8,385 bases of DNA from CAYRAV01 sp964422365 (lineage in GTDB: Bacteria; Bacillota; Clostridia; Lachnospirales; Lachnospiraceae), in NCBI GenBank assembly GCA_964422365.1, contig CAYRAV010000099.1, positions 1 to 8,385 on the forward strand, in the 5' to 3' direction. Both the position numbers and the translations under genes were made by a program. The notes below the pieces were generated by a model, which saw only the letters and a list, made by a program, of their open reading frames with translations, was not told the DNA's origin and did no database searches. Of the stretch, positions 7,467-8,385 are shown piece after piece. Position 1 is the first letter of the stretch. The number at the start of each line of letters is the position of its first letter.

Positions 7467-7793
7467 ATGAAAAGATTTGGTATTGAAGGCATGGAAAAAA
7501 AGAAGACAGGTGTGATTGTTCCAGTATTGTTATTTGTAGTAGTTATGGGTATTGCAATGAAAGGTGTGCTTTATCTGGATTATATGAATGATATGCAGAA
7601 TGTAGATTTGGTAAGACAGTCTGTAAAAAGGGCAGCGGTAGAATGTTATGCTGTGGAAGGTGCATATCCTGCAAATGTGGAATATTTAGAAGAAAATTAT
7701 GGAATAGTCATTGACCATGATAAATATTATGTGGAAATGGATGGTTTTGCTTCAAATATTATGCCTGATATAGAGGTATATGAACGTTATTAA
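7467..7793 (+). CDS. Small membrane-anchored pseudopilin-like protein
   Basis: A 108-residue protein with a basic N-terminus (KKK at 11-13), one membrane helix near 15-37, and a helical then small C-terminal domain outside the membrane. VKRAAVECYAVEGAYPANVEYLEENYG (split here as VKRAAVECYAVEGAYP 53-68 and ANVEYLEENYG 69-79) resembles the helix end and YP turn of GspG-type pseudopilins. It lacks the usual prepilin cleavage motif (G, then a phenylalanine-rich start with Glu at +5), so it may be uncleaved. An in-frame TTG at 7443 would overlap the upstream gene; the ATG at 7467 is preferred because AAAGGA at 7452-7457 sits nine bases before it. The place between a GspF-like and a DUF4860-type gene supports a role in the same machine. 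The pseudopilin call is inference; the existence of the gene is secure. Confidence 0.7.
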   Translation: MKRFGIEGMEKKKTGVIVPVLLFVVVMGIAMKGVLYLDYMNDMQNVDLVRQSVKRAAVECYAVEGAYPANVEYLEENYGIVIDHDKYYVEMDGFASNIMPDIEVYERY

Positions 7794-7833
7794 AATGACA
7801 GGCTATCTGTGCTTTTAGAAAAAGGAGAATTAC

Positions 7834-8313
7834 ATGAAAAGACGGGAACAGAAATTATGGATGATTAATTTTATCAGTGTATTGGCAATATTAGGTGTTT
7901 TTGCCATTGGTTCTTTGGTTTTATGTAATGTGGGTGTAAGAGTGTATAAAAATATAGTAGTGAATAGTAATGAGAATTTTAAACAAAGAACTTCTCTTTT
8001 ATACATAGCAACAAAATTACGCCAATATGACCAGACAGACTCCATTTCTATGAGAGAAATAGAGGGTATCAATGTATTAGTATTACAGGAACCAGTCAAT
8101 ACAAACTATGAAACTTATATTTATTTTCAAGAAGGAGCCATTAAGGAATTATTAACAGAAAAAGCAGATCCGGCAAAATTAAATGCAGGATTGAAAGTAG
8201 TAGAAGTGCAGGATTTTCAGATAGATATGTCTGATGATAATCGGGTAGAGTTATGTTCTGTAGATGCAGAAGGCAATCAGGAAAAATTAAGCATTACATT
8301 GAGAACAGAATAG
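7834..8313 (+). CDS. DUF4860-type membrane-anchored protein of a pilus-like operon
   Basis: A 159-residue protein with a short basic N-terminus (KRREQK), one membrane helix near 10-32 and a soluble domain of about 125 residues predicted outside the membrane. The pattern YETYIYFQEGAIKELL (92-107), a strand-turn-strand followed by a helix, and the overall length fit what I know of DUF4860 proteins, which occur in clostridial type IV pilus-like operons and have no established function. A canonical prepilin motif is absent. AAGGAG at 7822-7827 lies about six bases before the ATG, and two stops in tandem (TAGTAG, 8311-8316) end it. It is 40 bases downstream of the pseudopilin-like gene and 36 bases upstream of the next start, consistent with one transcript. 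The family name is from memory of its features, not a database match. Confidence 0.72.
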   Translation: MKRREQKLWMINFISVLAILGVFAIGSLVLCNVGVRVYKNIVVNSNENFKQRTSLLYIATKLRQYDQTDSISMREIEGINVLVLQEPVNTNYETYIYFQEGAIKELLTEKADPAKLNAGLKVVEVQDFQIDMSDDNRVELCSVDAEGNQEKLSITLRTE

Positions 8314-8349
8314 TAGTATAATGCAAAATCCTATGAATAGGGGGATATC

Positions 8350-8385
8350 ATGAAGAGGATAAACAGTTCAAAAACTTCAAGTATG
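8350..8385 (+). CDS. Start of the next operon gene (partial)
   Basis: An ATG at 8350 is preceded by AGGGGG at 8339-8344, five bases away, the same type of ribosome site as the GspF-like gene. Twelve codons are visible before the window ends, giving MKRINSSKTSSM, a basic, serine-rich start of the kind often found before a membrane helix. It is probably another envelope component of the same machine, but the product cannot be identified from this fragment. Confidence 0.6.
   Translation, partial: MKRINSSKTSSM

Noticed and set aside
7798..7810. ACAG/CTGT hairpin followed by TTTT between the two small operon genes
   Set aside because: A four-pair stem with a four-T tract is too weak for a terminator and lies in a 40-base gap inside an operon.
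8317..8322. Perfect TATAAT between the DUF4860-type gene and the next gene
   Set aside because: The hexamer 17 bases upstream (TTACAT) is a poor -35 match, and the tight gene spacing fits a continuous operon.
1..8385. tRNA, rRNA, CRISPR array, insertion sequence or integrase
   Set aside because: I saw no cloverleaf with a CCA end, no rRNA-like block, no regularly spaced direct repeats and no transposase or recombinase frame.

Overview
The window reads as chromosomal DNA from a low-GC Gram-positive, most likely a Clostridia member close to the Lachnospiraceae. The reasons are AT-rich codon use (many aaa, gaa, ata and aga codons), strong AGGAGG-type ribosome sites, and short gaps between genes on one strand. 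A DUF4860-type protein beside a GspF-like protein is also a pairing I associate with that group. All convincing genes are on the + strand.

Layout. (1) Bases 1-51 are probably the tail of an upstream gene, followed directly by a candidate promoter. (2) Bases 225-3304 hold a two-gene ABC transporter operon: a 796-residue FtsX/MacB-type permease and, 23 bases later, its 221-residue ATPase. A strong intrinsic terminator follows at 3366-3418. (3) Bases 3305-3848 are a 544-base gap without a protein gene. It contains the terminator, a 160-base stretch that is locally GC-richer and carries small hairpins, a likely promoter crossed by inverted repeats, and a long perfect-stem hairpin in the presumed glgP leader. 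(4) Bases 3849-6308 encode a complete glycogen/maltodextrin phosphorylase (glgP). (5) From 6404 to the window edge runs an operon for a type II secretion / type IV pilus-like machine. Its genes are a GspF/PilC-like inner-membrane protein, a small membrane-anchored pseudopilin-like protein, a DUF4860-type membrane-anchored protein, and the first 12 codons of a further gene.

The three blocks look functionally independent: peptide or lipid transport, storage-glucan breakdown, and surface pilus or pseudopilus assembly. The points most worth attention are the structured gap and leader upstream of glgP, and the compact pilus-like operon. In that operon the pseudopilin-like protein lacks a recognisable prepilin-peptidase motif and the following gene is of unknown function.
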